From NCBI RefSeq assembly GCF_022012445.1, contig NZ_JAKLTS010000003.1, positions 62,001 through 126,000 of the forward strand: a stretch of 64,000 nucleotides of DNA, read 5' to 3'. The position numbers were made by a program, and so were the translations under genes. The notes under the pieces were generated by a model. That model was not told the DNA's origin, did not search any database, and saw nothing but the letters and a program-made list of their open reading frames with translations. This stretch comes from Massilia sp. TS11. Lineage in GTDB: Bacteria; Pseudomonadota; Gammaproteobacteria; Burkholderiales; Burkholderiaceae_D. This document shows, piece by piece, positions 17,406 to 26,073 of the stretch (the first letter of the stretch is position 1; every line of letters begins with the position of its first letter).

Positions 17406-18126
17406 TTCCGTGCAGCTTTGCCTGTTCCCGGGCGCCTGCTGGCTGCAGAAGAGCGGGCATGTCCAGCTGCGCACCGAGTCCGGCGCGGATTTGCTGGCTG
17501 GCCTGGACGCGTGGCTGGCCGTGGCCGAGGGCGCGCCCTTGCGCCGGAAGCGGGTGCAGGTGATGCTGGCGGCGTCGGCGGCAGCCCTTTGCGTGCTGCC
17601 CTGGCAGGCTGACTTGCGTGAAGAAGACGAGCTGAGCGAATACGCCTCCGCCTGCTTCGCGCGCGCCGGCATTCCGATGGACGATGACATGCTGATCCAC
17701 GGCGAATATCCGCGTTTTGGCAAGAACGGCTACGGTTTTGCCTTGCCGCGCGCCTTGCTGGACGGCCTGGAACAGCGCATCACCGCGGCTGGCGGCAGCC
17801 TGCGGCGCGTGCAGCCGGTGAATGCCTTGGCCGCGCAAGCCGTGATCGCGCGACGGGGGGATACTTGCCTGCTGCTGAGCGAACCGGGACTCGATACGGC
17901 ACTGGCCAGCATCGATGGCCAGCTTGCGCTGATCGACGAAGAGCTCGGACTGGGTGATGGCCTGGGCTTGCGCCGCCTGGTGGCGCGCATCGGCGAGGGC
18001 GTGGCGCCACAAGCGGCCTGGCAGGCCTGGTCTGCCGAGCAAGCCGGTGCGGAAGCCGACATGGCGCCATTCCCCCTCGGCGCGAGAGACGTCGCGCGCC
18101 TTCCGGCCGCGGTGTGGAAGGTATGA
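17386..18126 (+). CDS. PilM/GspL-like cytoplasmic protein
   Basis: The 246-residue product has no membrane segment. Position between the GspE ATPase and a PilN-like protein fits PilM, or the cytoplasmic half of GspL, an actin-like fold that docks the ATPase to the inner-membrane proteins. Visible features are an N-terminal strand region, KRVQVMLAASAAALCVLPW, and a central DTCLLLSEPGLDTALASIDGQ segment. The overlap with both neighbours supports one coupled operon. The assignment is positional; sequence similarity to known PilM is weak. Confidence 0.55.
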   Translation: MSPLWLDSVQLCLFPGACWLQKSGHVQLRTESGADLLAGLDAWLAVAEGAPLRRKRVQVMLAASAAALCVLPWQADLREEDELSEYASACFARAGIPMDDDMLIHGEYPRFGKNGYGFALPRALLDGLEQRITAAGGSLRRVQPVNALAAQAVIARRGDTCLLLSEPGLDTALASIDGQLALIDEELGLGDGLGLRRLVARIGEGVAPQAAWQAWSAEQAGAEADMAPFPLGARDVARLPAAVWKV

Positions 18127-18644
18127 GCATGGATCCGCGCTATCGGAAAAAGTTGCGCCCGCGCTCGCTCACGGGGGCAGTGTTGTGGGGGGCGGCCGCC
18201 ATCCTGCTGTGCGGCGCGCTGTTTGCCGGCGCGCGTGCCTGGCAGTCGCAGCAAGCGCTGCAGATTCAGGAAGCGCAATTGGACCTGTTGAAGCAGGCGC
18301 GCAAGAAGCAGGCGCAGCAGCGGCCCAAACCGGCCGAACTGGAAGAGCAGCGTAAATGGACGGCGATGCAGGCAGAGCGCGATTTTCCCTGGCCGGCCGT
18401 GTTCCAGGCGGTCGAACGCTCGAATCGCAAGGATATCGAGCTGCTCGAGTTCGTCCCTGAAAAAAGCACGCGCCACCTCATTTTGCGGGGAGAGGCCCAA
18501 TCACGGGAAGCAATCGTCAGCTATCTTGAGGTACTGGCCGCCCAGCCCATTGTCGAGACTGCGGTGCTGACGCATGAACAGAGCAGCAAGCACGACAAAC
18601 TCATGACCTATAGCTTTGAAATCAAGATCAAGCTGAAGGCTTGA
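18123..18644 (+). CDS. PilN-like inner-membrane assembly protein
   Basis: The product has 173 residues with one membrane helix near the N-terminus (GAVLWGAAAILLCGALFAGA), then a coiled-coil rich in Gln/Lys, and a small periplasmic ferredoxin-like domain (RHLILRGEAQSREAIVSYLE). This matches PilN or the periplasmic half of GspL, partner of the preceding PilM-like protein. The ATG at 18123 overlaps the previous stop (ATGA); 18114 and 18129 are alternatives. Confidence 0.6.
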   Translation: MSMDPRYRKKLRPRSLTGAVLWGAAAILLCGALFAGARAWQSQQALQIQEAQLDLLKQARKKQAQQRPKPAELEEQRKWTAMQAERDFPWPAVFQAVERSNRKDIELLEFVPEKSTRHLILRGEAQSREAIVSYLEVLAAQPIVETAVLTHEQSSKHDKLMTYSFEIKIKLKA

Positions 18645-18671
18645 CGTTCCAATTTCTTAAAGGAGATACAA

Positions 18672-18932
18672 ATGAAGAAAGGACTTTCCATCACTGTGTT
18701 GGCGATGGCTATTGCCTCCAGCGCTATTGCAGGTGCCGTGGAGCCGCCGCAGACAAAGGACGATGCAAAAGCACGCGCAGAAGCCAAGGACAAGGCAGCC
18801 AAAGACAAAGCGGCAAAAGAGGCGCACGAAGCAGCTGAAGCCATGCTGCGCTCCGTCAAAGAAAAGCGCGAGGGCAAAGGACCGAAGGCGAGCGGCGAGG
18901 TTGAAAAGAAAGAACAGCCTAAAGTGCAATAA
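18672..18932 (+). CDS. Small exported Ala/Lys/Glu-rich protein
   Basis: This encodes 86 residues. A clear Sec signal peptide (MKKGLSITVLAMAIASSAIAGA) precedes about 64 residues made almost only of Ala, Lys, Glu, Asp and Gln, predicted helical and highly charged. A strong ribosome site (AAGGAGA) lies seven bases upstream. It is the last gene before the terminator-like dyad, so it is likely co-transcribed with the secretion operon. It could be a substrate or periplasmic accessory; no family is recognised. Confidence 0.65.
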   Translation: MKKGLSITVLAMAIASSAIAGAVEPPQTKDDAKARAEAKDKAAKDKAAKEAHEAAEAMLRSVKEKREGKGPKASGEVEKKEQPKVQ

Positions 18933-18938
18933 TGGCAG

Positions 18939-18957
18939 AGCCGGAAAATTTCCGGCT
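18939..18957 (+). terminator. Terminator-like dyad closing the secretion operon
   Basis: The perfect inverted repeat AGCCGGAAA/TTTCCGGCT has a one-base centre and lies seven bases after the last stop. Only three T residues follow, so it is a weak intrinsic terminator. Confidence 0.6.
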
Positions 18958-18959
18958 TT

Positions 18960-19359
18960 GCGCAAGTTCTTGCGATTTCGCCGTGACATAAATGCGCATG
19001 GTGTTGGGCCGCATTAATTTGACCTTACGCAATAAGGAATTGGGTGCGTTCCGTTGAATTTGCTTCGAAATTGGCGCGCATCATGTTATGCGCATGATGG
19101 GTGGTCTCGCATGACAATTGCAACCCAGTTGCAAGCCTAAGGACGAGACGCGGCGAGCACGAAAGCACCGTGCAAGCTATTTGCAACCCAGCTGCAACCC
19201 AAGCGACTACTGCGAACGGGAGTGGCGGAGTTGGAGAGGCACGACAGATATGTTTTGCAGTGGAGTGGGTCGGGCAAATCGGCCACACGAACTCCGTGCC
19301 GAGCCTGGAAGTGACTGTCCGCCGGAGTGAACCGATGGACAGTCAGCAGATTTGCTTCG
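18960..19359. other. Junction region between secretion operon and mobile element
   Basis: No gene is supported in this stretch. It holds the paired TTGCAACCCAGyTGCAA sites and marks the change from the secretion operon to small minus-strand genes of the conjugative element. The left attachment site probably lies here or nearby, but without the right end no att core can be named. Confidence 0.4.
19118..19197. repeat. Two TTGCAACCCAG(T/C)TGCAA sites
   Basis: Near-identical 17-bp sequences at 19118-19134 and 19181-19197 lie 63 bp apart. Each consists of TTGCAA or CTGCAA half-sites around CCCAG. Their spacing is close to six helical turns, which suits cooperative protein binding, for example by an integrase, excisionase or regulator. 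Function is inference. Confidence 0.6.
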
Positions 19360-19476
19360 TTACGTCTCGGCGGTCGACCGTTCCGCCTTCACTCCGCGGA
19401 CGCAACCGATCACGAGCGCGGCGACCGTGACCAGCGCCGCCAGATCGAACACTAGAATTGCTGCCGTGAGAATCAT
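19360..19476 (-). CDS. 38-residue membrane miniprotein
   Basis: This is a short frame starting at ATG 19476 with an excellent ribosome site (GGGAGG, six bases upstream). The product begins MILTAAILVFDLAAL, is almost entirely one hydrophobic helix of about 24 residues, and ends in a charged tail (VKAERSTAET). It follows another small membrane protein gene on the same strand. Size and topology resemble holin-like, toxin-like or regulatory micropeptides. Expression is not proven. Confidence 0.45.
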   Translation of the reverse strand: MILTAAILVFDLAALVTVAALVIGCVRGVKAERSTAET

Positions 19477-19573
19477 GGTTCGCCTCCCATTTCCTAGTTT
19501 GCAGTCTACAGTCTTCCTCGCACGACGCAAGCCGATTCGGCGGCCGGCTTCTTCGTCCGGTATCCGCCGCTAG

Positions 19574-19846
19574 TTACGCATCGCTGTCATGCGCATCATC
19601 GTCGGCCGATGTGCGCGTTGGCTTAAGTTCACCATCGCGGGCGCTGGACTGATGGTCTTCGATGCCGGCGATCAGCGTCTCAGCGATCCGGCATACGAGG
19701 AACACGGCGAGCGCAGCAATTGCCGTGATTTGGGGACTTGCGCCGAACGCCCCCAGGACGGCCCCAATAAAGGACCCGGTTTCCAGCTTCTTGATGGCTG
19801 CTGCAGCGGCGGCACGGGCCTTTTTGTTGAAAGTGAACTTAACCAT
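19574..19846 (-). CDS. Small membrane protein
   Basis: The product has 90 residues. After a basic, Ala-rich start (MVKFTFNKKARAAAAAAIKK) comes a hydrophobic stretch of about 30 residues (FIGAVLGAFGASPQITAIAALAVFLV) and an acidic tail. The start at 19846 is chosen because GGAG lies six bases before it; the same leader GGAGACCATCATG precedes the gene at 22627. Function unknown; small genes like this are common beside integrases of conjugative elements. Confidence 0.6.
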   Translation of the reverse strand: MVKFTFNKKARAAAAAAIKKLETGSFIGAVLGAFGASPQITAIAALAVFLVCRIAETLIAGIEDHQSSARDGELKPTRTSADDDAHDSDA

Positions 19847-19997
19847 GATGGTCTCCATATGTCATCAAACGCAAATGGCATCCCCCTAACGGGATGCGGT
19901 GATCCCGTTGGTGGGGTGGATAAACCCAGGTCAGGCTAGAGAAACTCTTCTGGTGATGCGTATCTCCTTGAAGTGATGAAGCGGTTGTCAAAAAGAA

Positions 19998-20264
19998 CTA
20001 GGCGGCCGGCTGGTATATCTCGTCCAACTGGGCGAGCGACGTGCTGGCGTGGCCGCGCTGCCATTCGACCAATAATTCGGCATACTCTGCGAACTCACTC
20101 GGCGGTTCCGTGAGCCCACAGCGGGCGTCGAAATTCCCTTGTGTGTAAGCGTCGATGCGAGCGCCTGCGACCAGGTTTTCCGCGCCTGGAGCTGAGGTGT
20201 ACAGGCCGCGCTGATAGCGCGCCACGGTGTCGCGGATATCCGCTGTTTCGGCATCGTTGCGCAT
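19998..20264 (-). CDS. Hypothetical protein
   Basis: This encodes 88 residues, acidic and soluble, beginning MRNDAETADIRDTV. It starts one base after the stop of the gene at 20520, with the ribosome site GGGGGA within that gene, so the two are translationally coupled. No domain is recognised. Confidence 0.55.
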   Translation of the reverse strand: MRNDAETADIRDTVARYQRGLYTSAPGAENLVAGARIDAYTQGNFDARCGLTEPPSEFAEYAELLVEWQRGHASTSLAQLDEIYQPAA

Positions 20265-20265
20265 G

Positions 20266-20520
20266 TCATTCCCCCGTCGTAGCCAGCACTGGCGTGGCAC
20301 TTTCGAACGCCGCGACACCACCGTGATCGAACAAGACGTCTTTCGCAGTGCACAGACGACCGGAATCCAAGTCGCAGAAACTTTCGCAGTACCGGTCGGT
20401 CCTAATGAACTGACGGCCGTCGCCGGCGTGGATGCGCGTGCCCGCGCACAAATGTTCAAGCTGTTCCAGCTCGGACAGGTGATCGGGCACAGTATGCGCC
20501 CGGGGATTGTCGCGTTTCAT
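20266..20520 (-). CDS. Hypothetical protein
   Basis: This encodes 84 residues with a good ribosome site (GGAGG, six bases upstream). It contains several His and Cys residues (EHLCAGTRIHAGDG, RYCESFCDL), but no clear zinc motif. It is coupled to the downstream gene at 20264. Function unknown. Confidence 0.5.
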   Translation of the reverse strand: MKRDNPRAHTVPDHLSELEQLEHLCAGTRIHAGDGRQFIRTDRYCESFCDLDSGRLCTAKDVLFDHGGVAAFESATPVLATTGE

Positions 20521-20608
20521 GTGAACCTCCGTGGTCGATTTGGTTTACCGGACTGGCGCACGGCGCCGGCCGGGGCACCCGCGATCGCGCCGATGAAAGG
20601 AAAGACCG

Positions 20609-20821
20609 ATGCTCCGACTGAACCACGCGATACGCCTGACTTTTCAGGACGTCGAGCAGATCAACCGAATGACCGGATTCCAGCCGATCGACATCCACGA
20701 TCTGGATGCGCTGAGACGTTTCTGCGAGCGGGCCAAGTCGCATTACGCGGGCGACTCGTACTACGCGCGGAATCGTCGGCGTGCGATCGAATCGGCGATC
20801 GCACGCTACTGCGCCGACTAA
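20609..20821 (+). CDS. Hypothetical small protein
   Basis: This encodes 70 residues on the opposite strand from its neighbours, with AAAGGAAAGA upstream of ATG 20609. It is helical and basic toward the end (YYARNRRRAIESAIARYCAD). It is convergent with the gene ending at 20829. No family recognised. Confidence 0.5.
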   Translation: MLRLNHAIRLTFQDVEQINRMTGFQPIDIHDLDALRRFCERAKSHYAGDSYYARNRRRAIESAIARYCAD

Positions 20822-20828
20822 GGACGCA

Positions 20829-21296
20829 TCAGCCGACCTTGGCTTGAACCGGGGCGGCCGCTTCGGCGGGGGCGGACGATGAAGCAGTCGTTGTCGTCGC
20901 CACGGGGGCGGCGACATTTGGTACGCGGCTGCGCTCGTGCGCGGGTGGCAGGGTATCGAGCACCACCCTGCCGATGAAGTGCAACGCTTGCCTCGCGATG
21001 TACCAAGGCCGCAGCATGACGAAGGCGGCGGCCTGGATGGCGTGTGCGACGCGTTTTGCGTTTGCGCGCCGTTCCCAGCTGCTGCGCATCGACTGCTTGG
21101 CCTTGATGTACAGGCCGGGGCGGCGATGGCGCATTTCCGGGTTGGCGTCGAAATACTGGACCAAGTCCGAAGCGATTGCTGCGTCCTCGATACTGCGATA
21201 AAACCCTACCCAGACTTTGTCCTCTTCCGCGTCGACTAGAGTGCGACGCGAGCGTGGACGGGAGTTACCGTGATCGTCCCTGCGTTGATCCGACAT
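20829..21296 (-). CDS. Hypothetical protein with low-complexity tail
   Basis: The 155-residue product has a strong ribosome site (AAGGAGG, five bases upstream). The N-terminal half is charged and soluble (DKVWVGFYRSIEDAAIASDLV). A middle helical segment contains aromatic and hydrophobic residues (AAAFVMLRPWYIARQALHFI). The last 40 residues are Ala/Pro/Thr/Ser-rich. No domain recognised. Confidence 0.55.
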   Translation of the reverse strand: MSDQRRDDHGNSRPRSRRTLVDAEEDKVWVGFYRSIEDAAIASDLVQYFDANPEMRHRRPGLYIKAKQSMRSSWERRANAKRVAHAIQAAAFVMLRPWYIARQALHFIGRVVLDTLPPAHERSRVPNVAAPVATTTTASSSAPAEAAAPVQAKVG

Positions 21297-21883
21297 GATG
21301 TCCTCCTTTCTAGAAATAAAAAAAGGGGGAGCATCGGCGCACCCGCGGCGGGAACGAACGAAGTTCCCCCAAGGGCGGCGAGAGAATGCGGCCCGCAGTC
21401 CGAAGACTGGGGCCTGGCAATGCGGTTGGTATGCGGGGCATACTTACGCACAATCGTCAGCACGAACTGCAATGCGGACGAAGTCGGTTCACTTTGAAAG
21501 CTGAACCAGTGGCGGTCGCATGAGCGACAAGGCATGAAACTGCCTGTGGAAAGGGCGCGTATCGAGCGCAACGCCTGAACCATTCGGATCAGGACATCGT
21601 GGCAGGCACGATGGCGGTGAGAGCGATTCTCACGGTAAGCGAGATCATTTTGGCACCATGAGCCGCAACCATCAAGGCAGCGTGGGCAATTCGAAGCCAG
21701 AAAAGGCGGCTAACTGGAGCTTGCTTGATGAATGTCAGTTAGAGGTGCGGCCCTCAAACGATGCGAACACAGACGGACCAAGGCCAGAAGGTTCGCGGGC
21801 GCGTGCGGTACGTCAGGGAGGGGCCGGCGTTCACCGTGCGCGAAGCGTCAAACAGCGTGGAGCGAAACATAGCAACTGCTGTG
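21297..21883. other. Non-coding stretch with a dispersed repeat
   Basis: No gene is convincing here. A 27-bp sequence at 21547-21573 recurs at 24305-24331 with 25 of 27 bases identical; both begin TGGAAAGGGC. Open frames on the plus strand (for example from 21658) lack a ribosome site. The stretch probably carries promoters for the minus-strand gene at 21296. Confidence 0.4.
21547..21573. repeat. Dispersed 27-bp repeat, first copy
   Basis: This copy matches 24305-24331 with two substitutions. The pair brackets the integrase and its neighbour gene. Confidence 0.7.
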
Positions 21884-22627
21884 CTACGCACTTTGCGTCA
21901 ACAATTCCCGGGCCGCTGCGATTTGTGCCAGCTCTCCATTTGTGTCGCACATGGATGCCGAAGCCGTCGGAGGAAGGCGCAGTCTGGCTTCACGCAGGTC
22001 GAGCGCCAGTTCGCGCAAGCGGCGTGCAAGCGTGGGATCGCAGACCTTCAGGTCGGACACGCCGACCTTGAAGGTTTCCGCCAATAGGCCGCTCAGGTAA
22101 GCCACTGGCGAGACCGTCTCAGCTTGGTGAGCTTTGGCTGTGCGGCGGGCCCGCGCGGCGAGGGAGGTCAGTTTGCGGCGCAGGGTCTGGCCGCTGAGGC
22201 GTTCGGCCAGCCACTCGCGCGCTGCGTACTCACGTTCAGGAGCGGCGAGGATGCGCACCAGGTAGAGACCATCTCCTTCAGAAACGAGCATGCCAGGCAC
22301 CGGATGCTTGTGCAGCAATTCGGCGACTTCGCGCATGATCGTGGTCGCTGGGTTGTAGCCCTCCTGGATCAAGGTCCACAGGCAGGGCAGGTAGAGGCGC
22401 CACCCAGGCGGAAGTGCGCTGTAAGTCGCTGCATGCTCTTCGACGAGTAACAAGTCGGGACACTGATAGCCGGCCGCGTTGGCCAAGGAAGCTGACAATT
22501 CCTGGCGCACCTGCAGGGGCACGTCGCACGCGTCCAGCTCGAGCAGGGCGGCGGGCAGCACGGTCAATGGCGCGTGGGCCGCGCGCAATATGCGCTCGGC
22601 GAGTCGGGCATCGTAGGGGATGAACAT
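21884..22627 (-). CDS. Hypothetical element protein
   Basis: This encodes 247 residues, soluble and helical, starting MFIPYDARLAERIL. The ATG at 22627 follows GGAGACCATC, the same leader as the gene at 19846. Features include EHAATYSALPPGWRLYLP and a basic helical region (LRRKLTSLAARARRTAKA) that could bind nucleic acid. It begins 17 bases after the integrase stop, so it is likely co-transcribed and may act with it, for example as a directionality or accessory factor; that is inference. Confidence 0.6.
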   Translation of the reverse strand: MFIPYDARLAERILRAAHAPLTVLPAALLELDACDVPLQVRQELSASLANAAGYQCPDLLLVEEHAATYSALPPGWRLYLPCLWTLIQEGYNPATTIMREVAELLHKHPVPGMLVSEGDGLYLVRILAAPEREYAAREWLAERLSGQTLRRKLTSLAARARRTAKAHQAETVSPVAYLSGLLAETFKVGVSDLKVCDPTLARRLRELALDLREARLRLPPTASASMCDTNGELAQIAAARELLTQSA

Positions 22628-22644
22628 GATGGTCTCCTTTGGGT

Positions 22645-23715
22645 TCAAGATGGATCGTTTTGAGAAGGCTTGGCGCGAGGCGGTGCCCCGAGGTAGGCAT
22701 TGCTGATCTGTGGACGGCCGTGGCCCAGCTGGCGGGCCACTTCGAGATAGGCGTGCCGAAGCGTTTCGGAATCGGTGGCTGGGTCGCCGCCGCGTACAGG
22801 CGGCTGCACAGCGGCCAGGTCGAAATACAGATCCGCCGCGAATTGATGGCGCAAGCCGTGCGGGGTCACGCCGAGCGAGCGGCGCGAGATGCCGACGCTA
22901 CGTAACACGTTGCTGAAGCGGTCAAGAGATTGTTTCAACGAGAGGCCCGGGCGGCCGATATGCCCGTCTTCGTGCAGTACAAAGCGGCCGGCGAGTTCCA
23001 GGGCGTCGCGCTGAAATGACGTGCGCACGGCAACATAGCGCAGGCGGCCTCCTTTCGTTCCTCGCCGAACGCGCAAAAAGGCCAGGTAAGGGCCCGTATG
23101 CTGGTGACCGCAGGGGAGGGCGTGCGCGGGGACCTCGGCGCGGCGCGGGTTGAACATGACGGCCTCCTTGCGGCGCAGCCCGAACGCCAGCATCACATGG
23201 AGCTGCACGGCCACATGATCGTCGAGTGCAGCGACGCGGCGCACGATCGAATGGGCGTCAACGGCCTGCCCGCACCAACTGTGGTCTGACCGGGCGCTAT
23301 AGCTGCGTACAACCAGGCCGGCATCAGCCACGTAGTGTCCGGCTGGCAGGACCAGCCCCGGCTTGCCGATCCATGCGCCGAAAACGCGCACGTGACTCAA
23401 CTGTTGTTGAATGTAAGCGGCGCTGTAGGGTGCTGCACGTGCCGCGACTTTGGCGCCAGTCGCGGCAAGTTTCTCGGGCACCGCCGCGTCGGCTGTCCAA
23501 TAGCGCATCAGCCATTCCACATGGCGCCCTCCGAGACCGGCAGGCCGAACGTGGAATCCCATCGCGTGCAATAACCGGAAACAGCGAAACAGCGCCTGGG
23601 CGCGCGCTGTGCGCGTGCGGTGCGATACGACCTTGGAGCGATGCGCATGCTGCTCGTTGTGTCGGATCAGTATGTCTTGCAATTCACGTTGCCAACCTGC
23701 TTGCTGAGTTGCCAT
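22645..23715 (-). CDS. int: Tyrosine recombinase / integrase
   Basis: The 356-residue integrase presumably inserts and excises the element. The N-terminal half is a SAM-like DNA-binding region. The catalytic domain shows the expected set: Arg in FGLRRKEAVM, HGLRHQFAA (H-x-x-R), a late His in LGHGRPQISNAYLG and the nucleophilic Tyr in the same segment. GGAG lies eight bases before ATG 23715. It belongs to the plasmid/ICE-type integrases rather than the XerCD group. Its location near the left edge of the element fits an ICE. Confidence 0.9.
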   Translation of the reverse strand: MATQQAGWQRELQDILIRHNEQHAHRSKVVSHRTRTARAQALFRCFRLLHAMGFHVRPAGLGGRHVEWLMRYWTADAAVPEKLAATGAKVAARAAPYSAAYIQQQLSHVRVFGAWIGKPGLVLPAGHYVADAGLVVRSYSARSDHSWCGQAVDAHSIVRRVAALDDHVAVQLHVMLAFGLRRKEAVMFNPRRAEVPAHALPCGHQHTGPYLAFLRVRRGTKGGRLRYVAVRTSFQRDALELAGRFVLHEDGHIGRPGLSLKQSLDRFSNVLRSVGISRRSLGVTPHGLRHQFAADLYFDLAAVQPPVRGGDPATDSETLRHAYLEVARQLGHGRPQISNAYLGAPPRAKPSQNDPS

Positions 23716-24797
23716 GCCTTAGTCTCCATTGCGATTCGAAAGCCGGACTTCTACGGGTAGGCCGATTGACATGCGCGTCGGCCACGCGCGGATACGGGGT
23801 TTGCCGCTTTGGGCGGCGTGGTGTCGTAAAAATGTGCATGCGACGCGGTACCGGATTTCGCCGGAAACCGCCTCCCCGCAATCCAATGCGGGTACCCGAC
23901 GGCGAACGTCATGGCAGCGGCCTGATCGCTCAGGGCCAGCATCCGCTGGCAGGCCCGAATTGCAGCTCCGCGCGGTATCCACCGCCCTACCACCAGGCGG
24001 CAAGCGCGACGGCGTGCGTAACGGATTGGCCGACACGTCGAAGGTGTCGCGGCAATCCGTCGCCACAGACAAACTGGGCGAGGGGCACGCCTGGCTGCAA
24101 TGCTGTTTCGGAATAGAAGAACGCCGGACGAAGCGGCGGGTGGCGCAGGTCGAAGCTGGCCACACAGAGATGCTGCGCACTCAAATTCACGTGCGCAAAC
24201 GGGCGGTACGGCAAGAGAAAACCGGACCGCTCATGCGCGCACCGGGCGCGCAATGGAGGTGAGGGGCCGCATGACAACTGGCGGCGCAATCACAAGCAGA
24301 GCTATGGAAAGGGCGGGTATCGACCGCAACGGGCACTGTGTGCCAATTCCGCATTCAGGACGCGATGTCCTCGGCAAGCGGGTCCGAACGACGAGTTGAG
24401 ACTAGGTCAGCGCGATTGAAATGTCAAGGCGCCTTGCGCGCGCCAGAAATTGTGATTGAGCGTGATTTGATTTGGTTCGTCCACTGTTCGCGTGCCTGTG
24501 CCCTTGACACCACATGGCGGCGTGTTACCTCTGATTGTAAGGGTTGCGATATTCGGGGGCGCGTATGGCGATCGAACATGTCCAAGCAGATGCGCACTCG
24601 TGGCCCAGAACTGATGGAGCCGTACCGTTCAAACGTTTAGTAAGCGTGGCGCGCTTCAGTGCGGATCGAGAGCGTGCCAGCGACGTCCAGAGTTGGAGCT
24701 GGGCGTGAATGGTGGGGTGTTCGGTGGGTGGTTTCGGTTGGAACGCCCGGTCCGAGCGGTCTATCGTCGGAGACTTCTATTTGATCGGGAGCCAATT
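23716..24797. other. About 1.1 kb without a supported gene
   Basis: The tract separates the integrase from the ParM-like gene. A minus-strand frame at 23987-24289 (100 codons from a TTG) has fair codon composition but no ribosome site and no recognisable domain; it overlaps a second frame at 23751-23993. A dispersed repeat copy lies at 24305-24331. The stretch likely holds promoters for both flanking transcription units and possibly excision or transfer sites. Confidence 0.35.
24305..24331. repeat. Dispersed 27-bp repeat, second copy
   Basis: This copy matches 21547-21573 with two substitutions. Both begin TGGAAAGGGC, a 10-mer that also appears in the leader region at 55723 and 55889. Confidence 0.7.
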
Positions 24798-25844
24798 GTG
24801 GAAATGATCGTGAGGGCGGTCGACGTCGGCCGCGGGAATACCAAATTCGTCACTGGCGTGGATGGCGGGGAGATCCGCTGTGCGTCGTTTCCGTCCGAGG
24901 CGCATCCGACCGATGCGCCCTTGGACACCGACAACCTGGGCGGGCGCCGGAAGACGGTTGGCGTCCCAGTCGGGAATCTGGTCTACGAGGTTGGGCCGGA
25001 CGTGCACCTAGCCGCCGATGTCTTCAACTCGAAAGTGTTGCAGCATGACCGCTACTGCGAGCTGCCCGAGTACACGGCCTTGCTGCTAGGCGCTCTCCAC
25101 TATATGCGCGTCGATACCGTCGATTTGCTTGTGGTCGGTCTGCCCGTATCGACGTTCAAAGTGCGCAAGTCGGTTGCGGCGCTCGAGAAGCGGCTGACCG
25201 GAACGCACGAACTGGGACGCAGCCGCAAAGTGGAAGTGCGTCGGGTGAAGGCCGTCGCACAGCCGGCCGGGGCGCTGATGCATTTTGGCTTCCTGAACGA
25301 CAAGGTCGCGACCATGCGCAAAGAGCGTCATCTGATCATCGACCCGGGGCAACGCACGTTCGACTGGCTGGTCACCCAAGGCATGCAGTTGATCGAGAAG
25401 CGCAGCCATTCCGTCAATCGGGGCATGTTCGATGTTCTGCATTCGATCACCGAGGGCATTAGCCGGGCCCTGGGCACGCAATTCCGCGATTACGAGCTGG
25501 TCGATCAGGCTCTGCGGGATGGCAAAAAGCCGGTGATCTTCCAGCGCGAGTACGACATCGCGAAGCATTTTCCGCTGGCGCGGAAGATCACGGAGCAGGC
25601 GGTGGCCGAGATGCTCCACTACGTCGGTGATGCCGGCGACATCCAGAACATCATTCTTGTCGGCGGCGGCGCGTTCTTCTTCCGAAAGGCAATCAAGGAC
25701 GCTTTTCCCCGCCATCAGATCCAGGAAATGAAGGACCCGTTGTTCGCGAACGTGCGCGGCTTCCAAATTGCGGGCACCGAATTTGCCAAGGCACAGACGG
25801 TGCCGAAAGCCGAGGAGACAGCCGAAGGAGGTCGAGATGCTTGA
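24798..25844 (+). CDS. ParM/StbA-like actin ATPase
   Basis: This actin-fold segregation ATPase has about 348 residues. Phosphate-binding loop 1 is RAVDVGRGNTKF near the N-terminus, phosphate loop 2 is IIDPGQRTFDWL in the middle, and the adenosine motif is ILVGGGAFFF near the C-terminus, as in plasmid ParM and Alp proteins. Such proteins form filaments that separate replicating plasmids and excised ICEs; SXT/R391 elements carry one. GTG 24798 has GGGAG six bases upstream; ATG 24804 is the alternative. A longer frame reaches 24693 but lacks a good ribosome site. The downstream gene overlaps by eight bases. Confidence 0.85.
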   Translation: MEMIVRAVDVGRGNTKFVTGVDGGEIRCASFPSEAHPTDAPLDTDNLGGRRKTVGVPVGNLVYEVGPDVHLAADVFNSKVLQHDRYCELPEYTALLLGALHYMRVDTVDLLVVGLPVSTFKVRKSVAALEKRLTGTHELGRSRKVEVRRVKAVAQPAGALMHFGFLNDKVATMRKERHLIIDPGQRTFDWLVTQGMQLIEKRSHSVNRGMFDVLHSITEGISRALGTQFRDYELVDQALRDGKKPVIFQREYDIAKHFPLARKITEQAVAEMLHYVGDAGDIQNIILVGGGAFFFRKAIKDAFPRHQIQEMKDPLFANVRGFQIAGTEFAKAQTVPKAEETAEGGRDA

Positions 25845-26073
25845 CCGTATTCGCCTGAACTTCGAATTGGATCGTCAAGACAATCCGCGTTTGTTCGATG
25901 AATTGATGCGATTCACAAAGGGACCGAAACGGGTGAATCGCCTCCGCACCCTGGCCCACGATGGCTTGCTTGCCCAGGCGTCGGCGCCCCCCGTAACGAT
26001 GGCCCAGCCGCAGGCGCCTAGCGTAAGCGAACTGGGTTCGGCGGCGGTTGAAATGTTCGGGCCCTCGATATGA
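25837..26073 (+). CDS. Small partner of the ParM-like protein (StbB/ParR candidate)
   Basis: This encodes 78 residues. It overlaps the end of the ParM-like gene by eight bases, with ribosome site AAGGAGG within that gene. The N-terminal half is basic and helical (MLDRIRLNFELDRQD, KGPKRVNRLRTLAHDGLL); the C-terminal half is Pro/Ala-rich. Its size and location fit the small DNA-binding adaptor that accompanies actin-type partition ATPases. I see no ribbon-helix-helix signature, so the role is inferred from position. Confidence 0.5.
   Translation: MLDRIRLNFELDRQDNPRLFDELMRFTKGPKRVNRLRTLAHDGLLAQASAPPVTMAQPQAPSVSELGSAAVEMFGPSI

Noticed and set aside
23987..24289. 100-codon minus-strand frame upstream of the integrase
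   Set aside because: It starts at TTG without a ribosome site and has no recognised domain; kept only as a possibility in the region note.
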